From the NCBI GenBank assembly GCA_046760155.1, contig JBHIDQ010000064.1, positions 1 through 7,963 on the forward strand: a stretch of DNA of 7,963 bases, given 5' to 3'. A program made the position numbers and the translations under genes. Within the stretch, counting starts at the first letter, position 1. The number at the start of each line of letters is the position of its first letter. The DNA is from JBHIDQ01 sp046760155 (GTDB lineage Bacteria > Chloroflexota > Dehalococcoidia > Dehalococcoidales > RBG-16-60-22). The notes under the pieces were generated by a model that was not told where the DNA came from, searched no databases, and saw only the letters and a program-made list of their open reading frames with translations. Of this stretch, positions 1 to 5,705 are shown one piece after another.

Positions 1-1148
1 AGATTTATATAGTAACGGAAGTCTTCCAGTGAGATGTCGGGCGGAATGGCGTGGTCGAAGCTAGGGAAATAACCACCGGTCTCCAAGAGAAAGGGCACCT
101 TGGACATTACTTCCTCACGGATTGCTTCCTTACCCCTGGCAAATACCCGTTTGTCAATGTTGCCGGACAGGATTATGTCCTTGCCATATTTTTGGCGCAG
201 GGCAATGGCATCCACCCCGGCAGCAACCTCCAGCGGCCAGTGAAAATTGATGCCACACTCCAACCAGAGGGGTAACAATTCATTAATGTTGCCATCACAA
301 TCGACATGGATTACGTCTATGCCCTGGCGATGGAGGAAGTCAGTAACCTGTTTATAACGGGGTACCATAAATTTTCGAAACATATCCGGAGAAATCAGAG
401 GCCCGGACTTATAGGCCATATCCTCCCAGAAACGAATGAAGTCGACTCTGATGTCCTTGAACACCCGCTGCGCAATTTCCATCATAAAATAGAGCATATG
501 GTCCATCATATCTTCGACCAAGTTAGGGTCATCGTAGAACATGTAGAGTAAATTTTCTAGTCCGGTCCACTCCCGCAGAATGCCAAAGAATCCTTCCATC
601 ATTAAAAGGGTGGGTGAATCTTCATTATTTGTCTTTTCGACAAAGCCCTGCCAGTCCGAGGGCCATCGTTCGGGAGTATGCGGGTCAAGTCTCTTCCGGT
701 ATTCATTCCAGGTAGCCCTATCCTTGACCGGGCGTTCAAGATACCTGGGCATTCTAAAGGGAAATTCTTTGGAGACCTCAACTATTGAGCCACCGTAAGT
801 CATTTCCACACGATGGCGTTCATCCTCACGGATAACCTTTTTCTCAAAAACAGGGAGAATCGGCGGGGTAATATAAAAACCCTCTCCGGCTTCAGCTTCA
901 GGCAAGTCGATACGGTTATGTTCGGAAACAATCTCCTGTAAATTATGAATGTGTTCAAAGCCAAAATAGCGGTTAAAACCGGCTGGTTTCAGAATCTCTT
1001 TGGGAGCGCCCTGTTTCACCCATTCTTTGGGTGTGTCCGTCCAGTACCGATTAAACCAATCCATTATGGCAACATCACCGGGTCGCTCGCCATGACAGAT
1101 AGCCAGAAAGCGCTCTCTATTGGGCATTGGCACGTTTGAATTAGTCAT
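1..1148 (-). CDS. URO-D (uroporphyrinogen decarboxylase) family protein, 3' end cut by window edge
   Basis: Reading the minus strand from an ATG at 1148-1146 gives 382 residues with no stop before the window edge. The start is supported by AGGAGG at 1160-1155, 6 nt upstream. The protein fits the methyltransferase-like branch of the URO-D superfamily (a TIM-barrel fold) and not true haem-pathway HemE. Landmarks are RERFLAICHGERPGD (11-25), HVDCDGN (281-287), PLEVAAGVD (305-313), SGNIDKR (328-334) and DHAIPPDIS (365-373). The last motif normally lies near the C-terminus of this branch, so probably only about 10-20 residues are missing. The HxC zinc motif of MtaA/MtbA methyltransferases is replaced by HVDC, so zinc or corrinoid use is not assured. 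Its start overlaps the end of the phosphodiesterase gene by 8 nt, implying translational coupling as the last visible operon gene. Family is confident; substrate is unknown. Confidence 0.88.
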   Translation of the reverse strand, partial: MTNSNVPMPNRERFLAICHGERPGDVAIMDWFNRYWTDTPKEWVKQGAPKEILKPAGFNRYFGFEHIHNLQEIVSEHNRIDLPEAEAGEGFYITPPILPVFEKKVIREDERHRVEMTYGGSIVEVSKEFPFRMPRYLERPVKDRATWNEYRKRLDPHTPERWPSDWQGFVEKTNNEDSPTLLMMEGFFGILREWTGLENLLYMFYDDPNLVEDMMDHMLYFMMEIAQRVFKDIRVDFIRFWEDMAYKSGPLISPDMFRKFMVPRYKQVTDFLHRQGIDVIHVDCDGNINELLPLWLECGINFHWPLEVAAGVDAIALRQKYGKDIILSGNIDKRVFARGKEAIREEVMSKVPFLLETGGYFPSFDHAIPPDISLEDFRYYIN

Positions 1149-1932
1149 AACCAACCTCCTTCAAATTCTTTTCTAAAGCAAAAAATACATCCTGAGGCTT
1201 CTCAATCGGGTAGTTAATATTAACGGTGAGCAGGAGAGCATTCTCACAATGGTCACCTTTGAGTTCCCCCCACTCCGATTTTAAGGGGAGAGTCTGCACT
1301 TTGGCCTCGCCGAAGGAGCAGAAGCCATGGTCAGAGATAACGATGAGTCTATTTTGCCTATCATTGAGAAAGCCGCTATCCAAGAGGAGCTCCCCAATTT
1401 TGCGGTCCAATTTTTGATACCACTCGAGGACACAGTCCTCACCCCAGTGAAAGTGTTGCACGCGGTCGAGGAGAGTGTAAACCACAATGAGCAAGTCGAG
1501 TTTCTCGGCTAAAAGTTCCTTTGCTTGCTGACTCACTCTCTCCAGCTCTTCCTGCCATTCCTTTTCGCTGGTGGGCAGTCCAAAGCCGACCGGCTTAAAA
1601 TCAACCCGGAAAGAGTAAGGTGGGACGATAAAGGGAACGTTCAGCGCTTTTACCTTCTTTCCCTCTCGTTCCAGAATGTCCCAGATAAAGTCGACCTTGA
1701 TATCTTCCCTCTTTACCAGCCTACCTCCACTGACAAAATCTTCGTGTCCATGCTCCTGGCGGGTTTTCCCGGAGAACATGCCACACCAGATAGAGGGTGA
1801 TACCGGCTTCTCCTGCAAAACGAGTTCCTTTGCCTGGCCAAGCTCAGTGAGCCGCTTAAAGCTGGGCAATACTGCCAAATTGGGCTTCACTACCGCCCAA
1901 GTGGCGGCATCAATACCCAAAACAAAAATCAC
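1141..1932 (-). CDS. Alkaline-phosphatase-superfamily protein (type I phosphodiesterase/nucleotide pyrophosphatase type)
   Basis: This 263-residue protein has the ordered metal-site pattern of the alkaline phosphatase superfamily. D8 lies in GIDAATW. S45 in VSPSIW occupies the nucleophile position by alignment from memory (Thr or Ser in the family). D156 and H160 lie in LLDRVQH, D201-H202 in ISDHGF and H228 in KGDH. The two-metal site therefore looks complete, and the enzyme should hydrolyse a phosphodiester, phosphomonoester or sulfate ester. No signal peptide is present, so it is probably cytoplasmic. It is short for the family (often 400-550 residues) and looks like a minimal core. The start is GTG, 1 nt after the CysN-like stop, with GAGG at 1942-1939. 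The end overlaps the URO-D gene. Its place after cysD-cysN suggests a nucleotide or sulfated substrate, but that is inference. Confidence 0.85.
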   Translation of the reverse strand: MIFVLGIDAATWAVVKPNLAVLPSFKRLTELGQAKELVLQEKPVSPSIWCGMFSGKTRQEHGHEDFVSGGRLVKREDIKVDFIWDILEREGKKVKALNVPFIVPPYSFRVDFKPVGFGLPTSEKEWQEELERVSQQAKELLAEKLDLLIVVYTLLDRVQHFHWGEDCVLEWYQKLDRKIGELLLDSGFLNDRQNRLIVISDHGFCSFGEAKVQTLPLKSEWGELKGDHCENALLLTVNINYPIEKPQDVFFALEKNLKEVGYD

Positions 1933-1933
1933 C

Positions 1934-3145
1934 TTATACCTCTCTACTCAGGACAACACCGGCACCGATATTCTTTTTTCCCCGGGCGATGATAAACCTA
2001 CCCAGCTCCGGTATCTCGGAAAACTTCTCGACTACCATGGGTTCGGTCTTGAAGATAATGGTGGCGGCTTCATTCTCTTCGATCTGGGCGATACCTTTGC
2101 CAATTACCTCTCCGGTCTCTGAATTTATCCTTTCTCTGATTTCCTCCACAAGGCATCGCGTCCGCTTCGTCCCGCATTTCATCTCAAGCTCCTCTCCCCG
2201 ACTCAGCGTTCCTTCCAGAAGGGCAACTTCACCCAAAAAACTAGCGACAGCGGTTGGTTGATTCGTGGCATGCCCGGCAACATCACCTCGTTTAGTCTCG
2301 CACTCCACCACAATACCGACGCTGTCTCCCGACGCTGCTTCGGCCACTTCCTCAGGAAACACCTTTATTTTCGTCACCCTTCCTTTGGCACCAGAAGGCT
2401 GAAAAACGAGTTCATCTCCCTTCTTCAGGCTCCCCGACTCCACCCTACCCACGGTTATCTTTTCCGAATCAACCTGATAAATATCCTGGACGACAAATCT
2501 GAGAGACTTTACGACTACTTTCGCCGGCTCTATGGCATCAAGAGCCTGAATTAAGGTAGGCCCCTGGTACCATGCCATCCTTGGCGAGGGCTTGTAGACA
2601 TTATCACCTTCCATGGCGGAAATGGGAATAAACTGTGTCTTAGCGTAGCCCAGCGAAGAAAGAAGCTGAATTACTTCCTCTCTTACTCGGTCAAACTTAT
2701 CCGGCTGGTAGTCCTCAAGGTCCATTTTGTTGATGGCGACGATAATCTCTTTTATGCCGAGCATGTGGACAAGGAAAGCGTGTCTCCTTGTCTGCTCCTG
2801 AACGCCATCGGGAGCGGAGACCACCAAAATGGCAACCTGGGCATGGCAAGCCCCGGTGAGCATATTCTTGATAAATTCTTTATGACCCGGAACGTCAACA
2901 ATGGTATAGTAATTCCTGCCCTTGAAGAGAACTCTGGTGGTATCTATGGTGCGTTCTTCTTTCAGTTCCTCCTCAAAAGAATCAAGGAAATAGGCGAATT
3001 CGAATCTTTTCTTGTACTCCTCAAGGAGCTTCTGTATCTCGGCCATCCTGTCTTCAGGGAGCACCTCTGAATCGTAAAGAAGCCGACCGATAAGGGTTGA
3101 CTTGCCGTGGTCAACATGCCCGACGATAACTGCGTTTAAGTTCAC
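1934..3145 (-). CDS. cysN: CysN-like GTPase (sulfate adenylyltransferase subunit 1 type)
   Basis: This is a 403-residue translation-factor-type GTPase. G1 is GHVDHGKST (9-17), G3 DVPGH (84-88), G4 NKMD (139-142) and G5 SAM (176-178). Two EF-Tu-like beta-barrel domains follow at about 210-290 and 291-403. In the CysDN complex the GTPase drives formation of APS from ATP and sulfate by CysD. Assignment to CysN and not to elongation factor EF-Tu rests on the CysD-like gene 73 nt upstream and on the CysN-style stretch before switch I. Switch I reads ERTIDT where CysN and EF-1A usually have GITID; the Mg-coordinating Thr (T66) is kept. It is shorter than E. coli CysN (475 residues) and has no fused APS kinase domain. 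The GTG start has GGAGG at 3155-3151, 5 nt upstream. The downstream gene begins 1 nt after its stop. Confidence 0.85.
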   Translation of the reverse strand: MNLNAVIVGHVDHGKSTLIGRLLYDSEVLPEDRMAEIQKLLEEYKKRFEFAYFLDSFEEELKEERTIDTTRVLFKGRNYYTIVDVPGHKEFIKNMLTGACHAQVAILVVSAPDGVQEQTRRHAFLVHMLGIKEIIVAINKMDLEDYQPDKFDRVREEVIQLLSSLGYAKTQFIPISAMEGDNVYKPSPRMAWYQGPTLIQALDAIEPAKVVVKSLRFVVQDIYQVDSEKITVGRVESGSLKKGDELVFQPSGAKGRVTKIKVFPEEVAEAASGDSVGIVVECETKRGDVAGHATNQPTAVASFLGEVALLEGTLSRGEELEMKCGTKRTRCLVEEIRERINSETGEVIGKGIAQIEENEAATIIFKTEPMVVEKFSEIPELGRFIIARGKKNIGAGVVLSREV

Positions 3146-3218
3146 TTTGTCCTCCAGAAGGTGTTATATTCTAAATTAGCTTTTCCGATGTCACATATAT
3201 CAAGGTTGTTAAACAATA

Positions 3219-4019
3219 TCACATGTATCCCAGAGCCCGGAGCTTCTGCATGGTGAAAGTTTTTTCCTTGTCCTGAGCTCTACCCGACCGCTCGGCAATT
3301 TTGGTGGTTCTTAATTCCTCAACTATCTCATCGATACTGGCGGCACTGGATTCGATGGGCAAGGTACAGGGCTCACATCCCAGGCTGCGGTATCTCTTGG
3401 CATTCTTGGCAAAATACATTGGGTTCACCGGCATTCCTTCCCTTTTGACATACTCCCAGACATCGAGTTCCCGCCAGTGCAAGATGGGATGGACTCTCAT
3501 ATGAGTTCTCTCTCCCAAAAGCCCCTGAAACTGGTCCCACATCTCCAGTGGCTGGTCTTTATAATCCCATTTAAAATCTTCATCCCGAGGGGAGAAATAT
3601 CTCTCCTTAGCTCGAATGCCATGCTCATCTCTCCTTATCGCCAGAATCAAAGCATCGAAACCACGCTCATCCAGGCATTTCCGCAGGGCTTCCGTTTTCA
3701 ATTTGGTGCAGCACTCAAATTTACCCTCCTGGGGACCAACTCCCTCACAGAGTGCTTCTTCATTCTTGGCGATGACTAACTCAAATCCCCATTCTTGAGC
3801 AAGATTGTCCCGGAATTGGTACATCATCTTGAATTTGTGGTCAGTATCAATGTGAATCACCGGGAAAGGGATTTTACCGAAGAAGGCCTTGCGGCAAAGC
3901 CAGAGCATGGTGGTGCTATCCTTTCCCGTACTCCAAAGAACGGCCGGTTTCTTAAACTCGGCGTAAGTTTCTCTGACGATATAGATACTCCGATTCTCAA
4001 GGTCTTTTAAATCCAGCAC
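3219..4019 (-). CDS. cysD: CysD-type ATP pyrophosphatase (sulfate adenylyltransferase subunit 2 family) with CC...CxxC cysteines
   Basis: This 266-residue PP-loop protein carries STGKDS at 30-35, which binds ATP. CysD hallmarks are RRDEHGIRAKER (129-140), YFSPRD (141-146), the AERSGRAQD stretch (242-250) and an LRALGY tail. CysD makes APS from sulfate and ATP together with CysN, whose homologue follows directly. Two features depart from E. coli CysD. The protein is about 36 residues shorter, lacking the insertion before the RTLGC region. It also carries C103-C104 (ECCTKLKTEAL) and C215-x-x-C218 (LGCEPCT), the cysteine layout that holds a [4Fe-4S] cluster in assimilatory APS reductases and related PP-loop enzymes. 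The C-terminal Cys-bearing tail of CysH is absent, so CysD is preferred over CysH. Start is GTG with AAGGAGGT at 4033-4026. Possible alternative role: a sulfur transferase. Confidence 0.85.
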   Translation of the reverse strand: MLDLKDLENRSIYIVRETYAEFKKPAVLWSTGKDSTTMLWLCRKAFFGKIPFPVIHIDTDHKFKMMYQFRDNLAQEWGFELVIAKNEEALCEGVGPQEGKFECCTKLKTEALRKCLDERGFDALILAIRRDEHGIRAKERYFSPRDEDFKWDYKDQPLEMWDQFQGLLGERTHMRVHPILHWRELDVWEYVKREGMPVNPMYFAKNAKRYRSLGCEPCTLPIESSAASIDEIVEELRTTKIAERSGRAQDKEKTFTMQKLRALGYM

Positions 4020-4056
4020 AAGCCTACCTCCTTAAAAGATAACTCTCTGCCCTTTT

Positions 4057-4281
4057 TCATTCTCCCTCCTGCAGGTAACCAAGTCTTCTTAAGCGCTCCC
4101 TTATCGCTTTTACTTCTTCTGCGGTTAAGCTATCTTCACCCTTTATTTCACCGCCTAAAGCCAGACTCCGCATGACGAAAACAATAAATTCGGTAACACT
4201 GGAAAAACCGGTGCCCGCTATCATCTGACTCAGCCTCTGGTGAAGCTCTCGCGGTATTTTGATAGTAACCTTATTTTCCAT
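4057..4281 (-). CDS. Ribbon-helix-helix (CopG/Arc-type) DNA-binding protein
   Basis: This is a 74-residue protein whose first 42 residues fit a ribbon-helix-helix fold. A short beta strand, KVTIKIP (4-10), is followed by a helix (ELHQRLSQMI), a turn containing GFSSVTEF, and a second helix (FIVFVMRSLA). Such proteins dimerise and bind short inverted repeats with the paired strands. A charged C-terminal segment (about 52-70) ends in LRRLGYL. It starts with ATG, with GGAG at 4289-4286, and is the first gene after a consensus promoter, 37 nt ahead of cysD. It is therefore likely an autoregulator of the sulfur operon; that role is inferred from position. It has no toxin partner next to it, so an antitoxin role is less likely. 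Confidence 0.78.
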   Translation of the reverse strand: MENKVTIKIPRELHQRLSQMIAGTGFSSVTEFIVFVMRSLALGGEIKGEDSLTAEEVKAIRERLRRLGYLQEGE

Positions 4282-4301
4282 GACACTCCAATTGTAGTAA
4301 T

Positions 4302-4330
4302 ATTATAGTGTTAAAGCCAGAATAAGTCAA
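4302..4330 (-). promoter_or_regulatory. Sigma70-type promoter of the RHH-cysD-cysN operon
   Basis: On the minus strand TTGACT (4330-4325), a 17-nt spacer and a perfect TATAAT (4307-4302) precede the RHH start codon by about 20 nt, giving a predicted transcript start near 4295. An 8-bp palindrome TAATATTA (4298-4305) overlaps the -10 box, and ACACT/AGTGT (4283-4287, 4307-4311) flank it; either could be the operator of the RHH protein. Confidence 0.82.
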
Positions 4331-4344
4331 GAGGTAACCCAATA

Positions 4345-4373
4345 TTGACTATTACAGTTCGTGGCGATATAAT
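4345..4373 (+). promoter_or_regulatory. Sigma70-type promoter of tRNA-Val
   Basis: TTGACT (4345-4350), a 17-nt spacer and TATAAT (4368-4373) predict a start near 4380, about 8 nt before the mature tRNA. Hexamers and spacing are identical to the divergent operon promoter, and the two -35 boxes are only 14 bp apart. Confidence 0.85.
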
Positions 4374-4387
4374 TTCCATATGGTTTG

Positions 4388-4460
4388 GGGCGGTTAGCTC
4401 AGTGGTTAGAGCGCTTGCTTCACACGCAAGAGGTCGCTGGTTCAAGTCCAGCACCGCCCA
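4388..4460 (+). tRNA. tRNA-Val (anticodon CAC)
   Basis: A full cloverleaf folds by eye. The acceptor stem is GGGCGGT (4388-4394) paired with ACCGCCC (4453-4459), with discriminator A4460. The D arm is GCTC/GAGC. The anticodon stem is CTTGC/GCAAG with loop TTCACAC, so the anticodon CAC (4421-4423) reads GUG. The T arm is GCTGG/CCAGC with loop TTCAAGT. The 3' CCA is not encoded and must be added by nucleotidyltransferase. The gene has its own promoter, and no clear terminator separates it from the lipoprotein gene downstream. Confidence 0.96.
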
Positions 4461-4519
4461 TTTTGAAGCAACAAAATCAGTGAGAACCAAAATACTTGAT
4501 TTCCGACTGCGTGCCCGCC

Positions 4520-4906
4520 ATGAAATGGTTTTTGATTCTACTAATCGTGCCTATACTGATGGTCTGCCTGGTAGCTGGCTGTGAGGAAGAGGTTAACATC
4601 TATTATGACCCAGAGCAGACGATAAGCGTTAAAGTCAATCAAGAGTTCATTATCGCTACAAGCACCGACCCACCAACCGGCTATATGTGGCGGGAAACCT
4701 TCGATGAAAACATGGTGGAGCTAACGGTGAGTAAAATTGAGCTCAGTGAAGCAGTTAAGCGGGGCGAAGCGGAAACTGGCCTGGAACAACACTTCCACTT
4801 CAAGGCGCTAAAGAAGGGTACGACACAAATACGTATTGACTTGGGTGGAATACCGGACCCAAAATCCAGTGTAGAGAGAAAAATTTTTAACGTTACTATA
4901 GAGTAA
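4520..4906 (+). CDS. Chagasin-like (I42 family) cysteine-protease-inhibitor lipoprotein
   Basis: With ATG at 4520 the product has 128 residues. It opens with a hydrophobic signal peptide (MKWFLILLIVPILMVCLV) and the lipobox LVAGC, whose Cys21 would be lipidated, so the mature protein should sit on the outside of the membrane. The body matches the small immunoglobulin-like I42 inhibitor fold. DPPTGYMW (50-57) corresponds to the NPTTGY inhibitory loop, followed by a GLEQHFHFKALKKGTT stretch (87-102). The third loop, RPW in chagasin, is not recognisable here (GGIPDPK region). The family blocks papain-like cysteine proteases. In-frame GTG (4511) and TTG (4496) starts are possible, but they would put charged residues ahead of the signal peptide. 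None of the starts has a good Shine-Dalgarno sequence, so the start is uncertain. It lies 59 nt after tRNA-Val, possibly on the same transcript. Confidence 0.72.
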   Translation: MKWFLILLIVPILMVCLVAGCEEEVNIYYDPEQTISVKVNQEFIIATSTDPPTGYMWRETFDENMVELTVSKIELSEAVKRGEAETGLEQHFHFKALKKGTTQIRIDLGGIPDPKSSVERKIFNVTIE

Positions 4907-4919
4907 CGCCTCATTTTTT
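4891..4919 (+). terminator. Possible weak terminator after the I42 lipoprotein gene
   Basis: CGTTAC (4891-4896) pairs with GTAACG (4903-4908) across a 6-nt loop and overlaps the stop codon. A run of six T follows at 4914-4919, but 5 nt separate stem and T-run, so efficiency is doubtful. Confidence 0.35.
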
Positions 4920-5039
4920 ACCCAGCAGGTGGCAATTAACACAGTCGGGCACGGGTTCTCCCTTCAAATAGACAAACTGTGAATTGTCCCCCACGTTACC
5001 GCTTGACGAATACTGAGGGAGGAAGTAGACTATCGTCAA
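4911..5039 (-). pseudogene. Short open frame with CxxCH motif, possible c-type cytochrome remnant
   Basis: Between TAA (5045-5043) and TGA (4913-4911) the minus strand reads 43 codons, ending YLKGEPVPDCVNCHLLGKK. The CVNCH (4943-4929) is a canonical haem c attachment motif just before a lysine-ended C-terminus, as in the tail of a cytochrome. The only possible start is TTG (5039-5037), without a convincing ribosome site, and no signal peptide is present. It could not work as a cytochrome alone. It is either a decayed gene end or chance; the frame also overlaps the probable coaE promoter. Confidence 0.25.
5003..5031 (+). promoter_or_regulatory. Probable coaE promoter
   Basis: TTGACG (5003-5008), a 17-nt spacer and TAGACT (5026-5031, four of six consensus bases) predict a start near 5038, 20 nt before the coaE ATG. 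A 7-bp inverted repeat, TTGACGA (5003-5009) and TCGTCAA (5033-5039), brackets the core promoter and could be an operator. Confidence 0.5.
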
Positions 5040-5057
5040 ACTTTAGAACTGTGAAAA

Positions 5058-5669
5058 ATGAAAGTTATCGGTCTTACTGGTGGGATTGGCAGTGGCAAAA
5101 GTACCGTGTCGCAGTTCCTAGCTGAACTGGGCGCTACTATTATTGACGCGGACGCGATAGGTCATGAAGTGTTCAAACCCGAGACTGAAGCCTGGCGTGA
5201 AGTAGTGGCCACTTTTGGCAAGCAGATTATTAACCCAGACGGGACTATCAATCGCCAGAAGCTCGGTACGATAGTGTTTGCCAATCCTGAGGCTCGAGCC
5301 CGGCTAAATGAGATAATGCACCCCCGAATCTACGAGGTGGTGAAGGCTCAGCTTGAAGAATACCGGAGACAGGGAGTGAACGGGGTGGTGCTGGAAGCGC
5401 CGCTATTGATAGAAGCGGGCTGGGCTTCACTAGTCGATGAGCTGTGGGTTACCACCGCCCCGGAAGATACCGTACTCAAACGGCTCAGAGAACGAACTGG
5501 ATTGTCGGCAGCGGAATCCAGAGCACGGATTCGTGCCCAGCTACCTGAGGAAGAAAGACTGAAGCACGCTGATGTGGTCATTGATACCGATTGTGCCCTT
5601 GACGAGCTGAAGGTGAGGGTAAAGGAACTGTGGCGGGGACTACGGCCAGTATTTGACACTTCATCGTAG
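5058..5669 (+). CDS. coaE: Dephospho-CoA kinase
   Basis: This cytoplasmic enzyme phosphorylates the 3' hydroxyl of dephospho-CoA with ATP, the last step of coenzyme A synthesis. The 203-residue product has the usual CoaE length. The Walker A loop is GGIGSGKS (8-15). IIDADAIGHEV (28-38) contains the catalytic and Mg-binding Asp region. HPRIYE (88-93), EAPLLIEAGW (113-122), the lid-type segment KRLRERTGLS (141-150) and the C-terminal ADVVIDTD (171-178) follow, all in family order. An in-frame TGA two codons before the ATG fixes 5058 as the earliest start. There is no good Shine-Dalgarno at normal distance; the only strong purine tract, GGGAGGAAG, lies about 33 nt upstream, too far to act directly. 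Its last codons contain the -35 box of the rplU promoter. Confidence 0.96.
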   Translation: MKVIGLTGGIGSGKSTVSQFLAELGATIIDADAIGHEVFKPETEAWREVVATFGKQIINPDGTINRQKLGTIVFANPEARARLNEIMHPRIYEVVKAQLEEYRRQGVNGVVLEAPLLIEAGWASLVDELWVTTAPEDTVLKRLRERTGLSAAESRARIRAQLPEEERLKHADVVIDTDCALDELKVRVKELWRGLRPVFDTSS

Positions 5670-5682
5670 CAATTGGTATAAT
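5653..5682 (+). promoter_or_regulatory. Strong extended -10 promoter of rplU-rpmA-rpmE
   Basis: TTGACA (5653-5658), an 18-nt spacer and TATAAT (5677-5682), with a TGG triplet before the -10 box (extended -10), form a full-consensus promoter lying partly in the coaE 3' end. Transcription should begin near 5689. That places the ATG at 5685 outside the message and leaves only a very short leader before the GGAGG at 5692. Confidence 0.85.
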
Positions 5683-5691
5683 AGATGCTTT

Positions 5692-5705
5692 GGAGGTCTA
5701 AGATT
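5692..5705 (+). promoter_or_regulatory. Shine-Dalgarno and ATT initiation site deciding the rplU start
   Basis: GGAGG (5692-5696), a 6-nt spacer (TCTAAG) and ATT (5703-5705) form an ideally spaced initiation region. There is no ATG, GTG or TTG at the position where L21 proteins begin. The upstream ATG (5685) has no ribosome site and lies before the predicted transcript start. Confidence 0.65.

Noticed and set aside
1676..2122. 148-codon plus-strand open frame
   Set aside because: It lies antisense to two well-supported genes, has low-complexity Ser/Leu-rich content and no ribosome site: a shadow frame.
1934..3145. Elongation factor EF-Tu/EF-1A or SelB for the GTPase
   Set aside because: Its partner gene is cysD, there is no ribosomal or selenoprotein context, no SelB winged-helix extension, and switch I is not factor-like.
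3146..3218. Internal promoter or terminator in the cysD-cysN spacer
   Set aside because: There is only a weak TTGTT/AACAA repeat and a poorly spaced GTGACA with an AT-rich block. There is no T-run hairpin, so simple operon read-through is preferred.
3219..4019. Reading the CysD-like gene as CysH (APS/PAPS reductase) because of its CC...CxxC cysteines
   Set aside because: The RAKER, FSPRD and ERSGRAQD signatures and the CysN partner are those of CysD, and the catalytic Cys-bearing C-terminal tail of CysH is missing.
4345..4584. 79-codon plus-strand open frame over the tRNA
   Set aside because: It runs through the tRNA-Val gene and its promoter and resembles no protein family.
5685..5702. ATG at 5685 as the rplU start
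   Set aside because: It lies 2 nt after TATAAT, lacks a Shine-Dalgarno and adds MLWRSK, which L21 proteins do not have.
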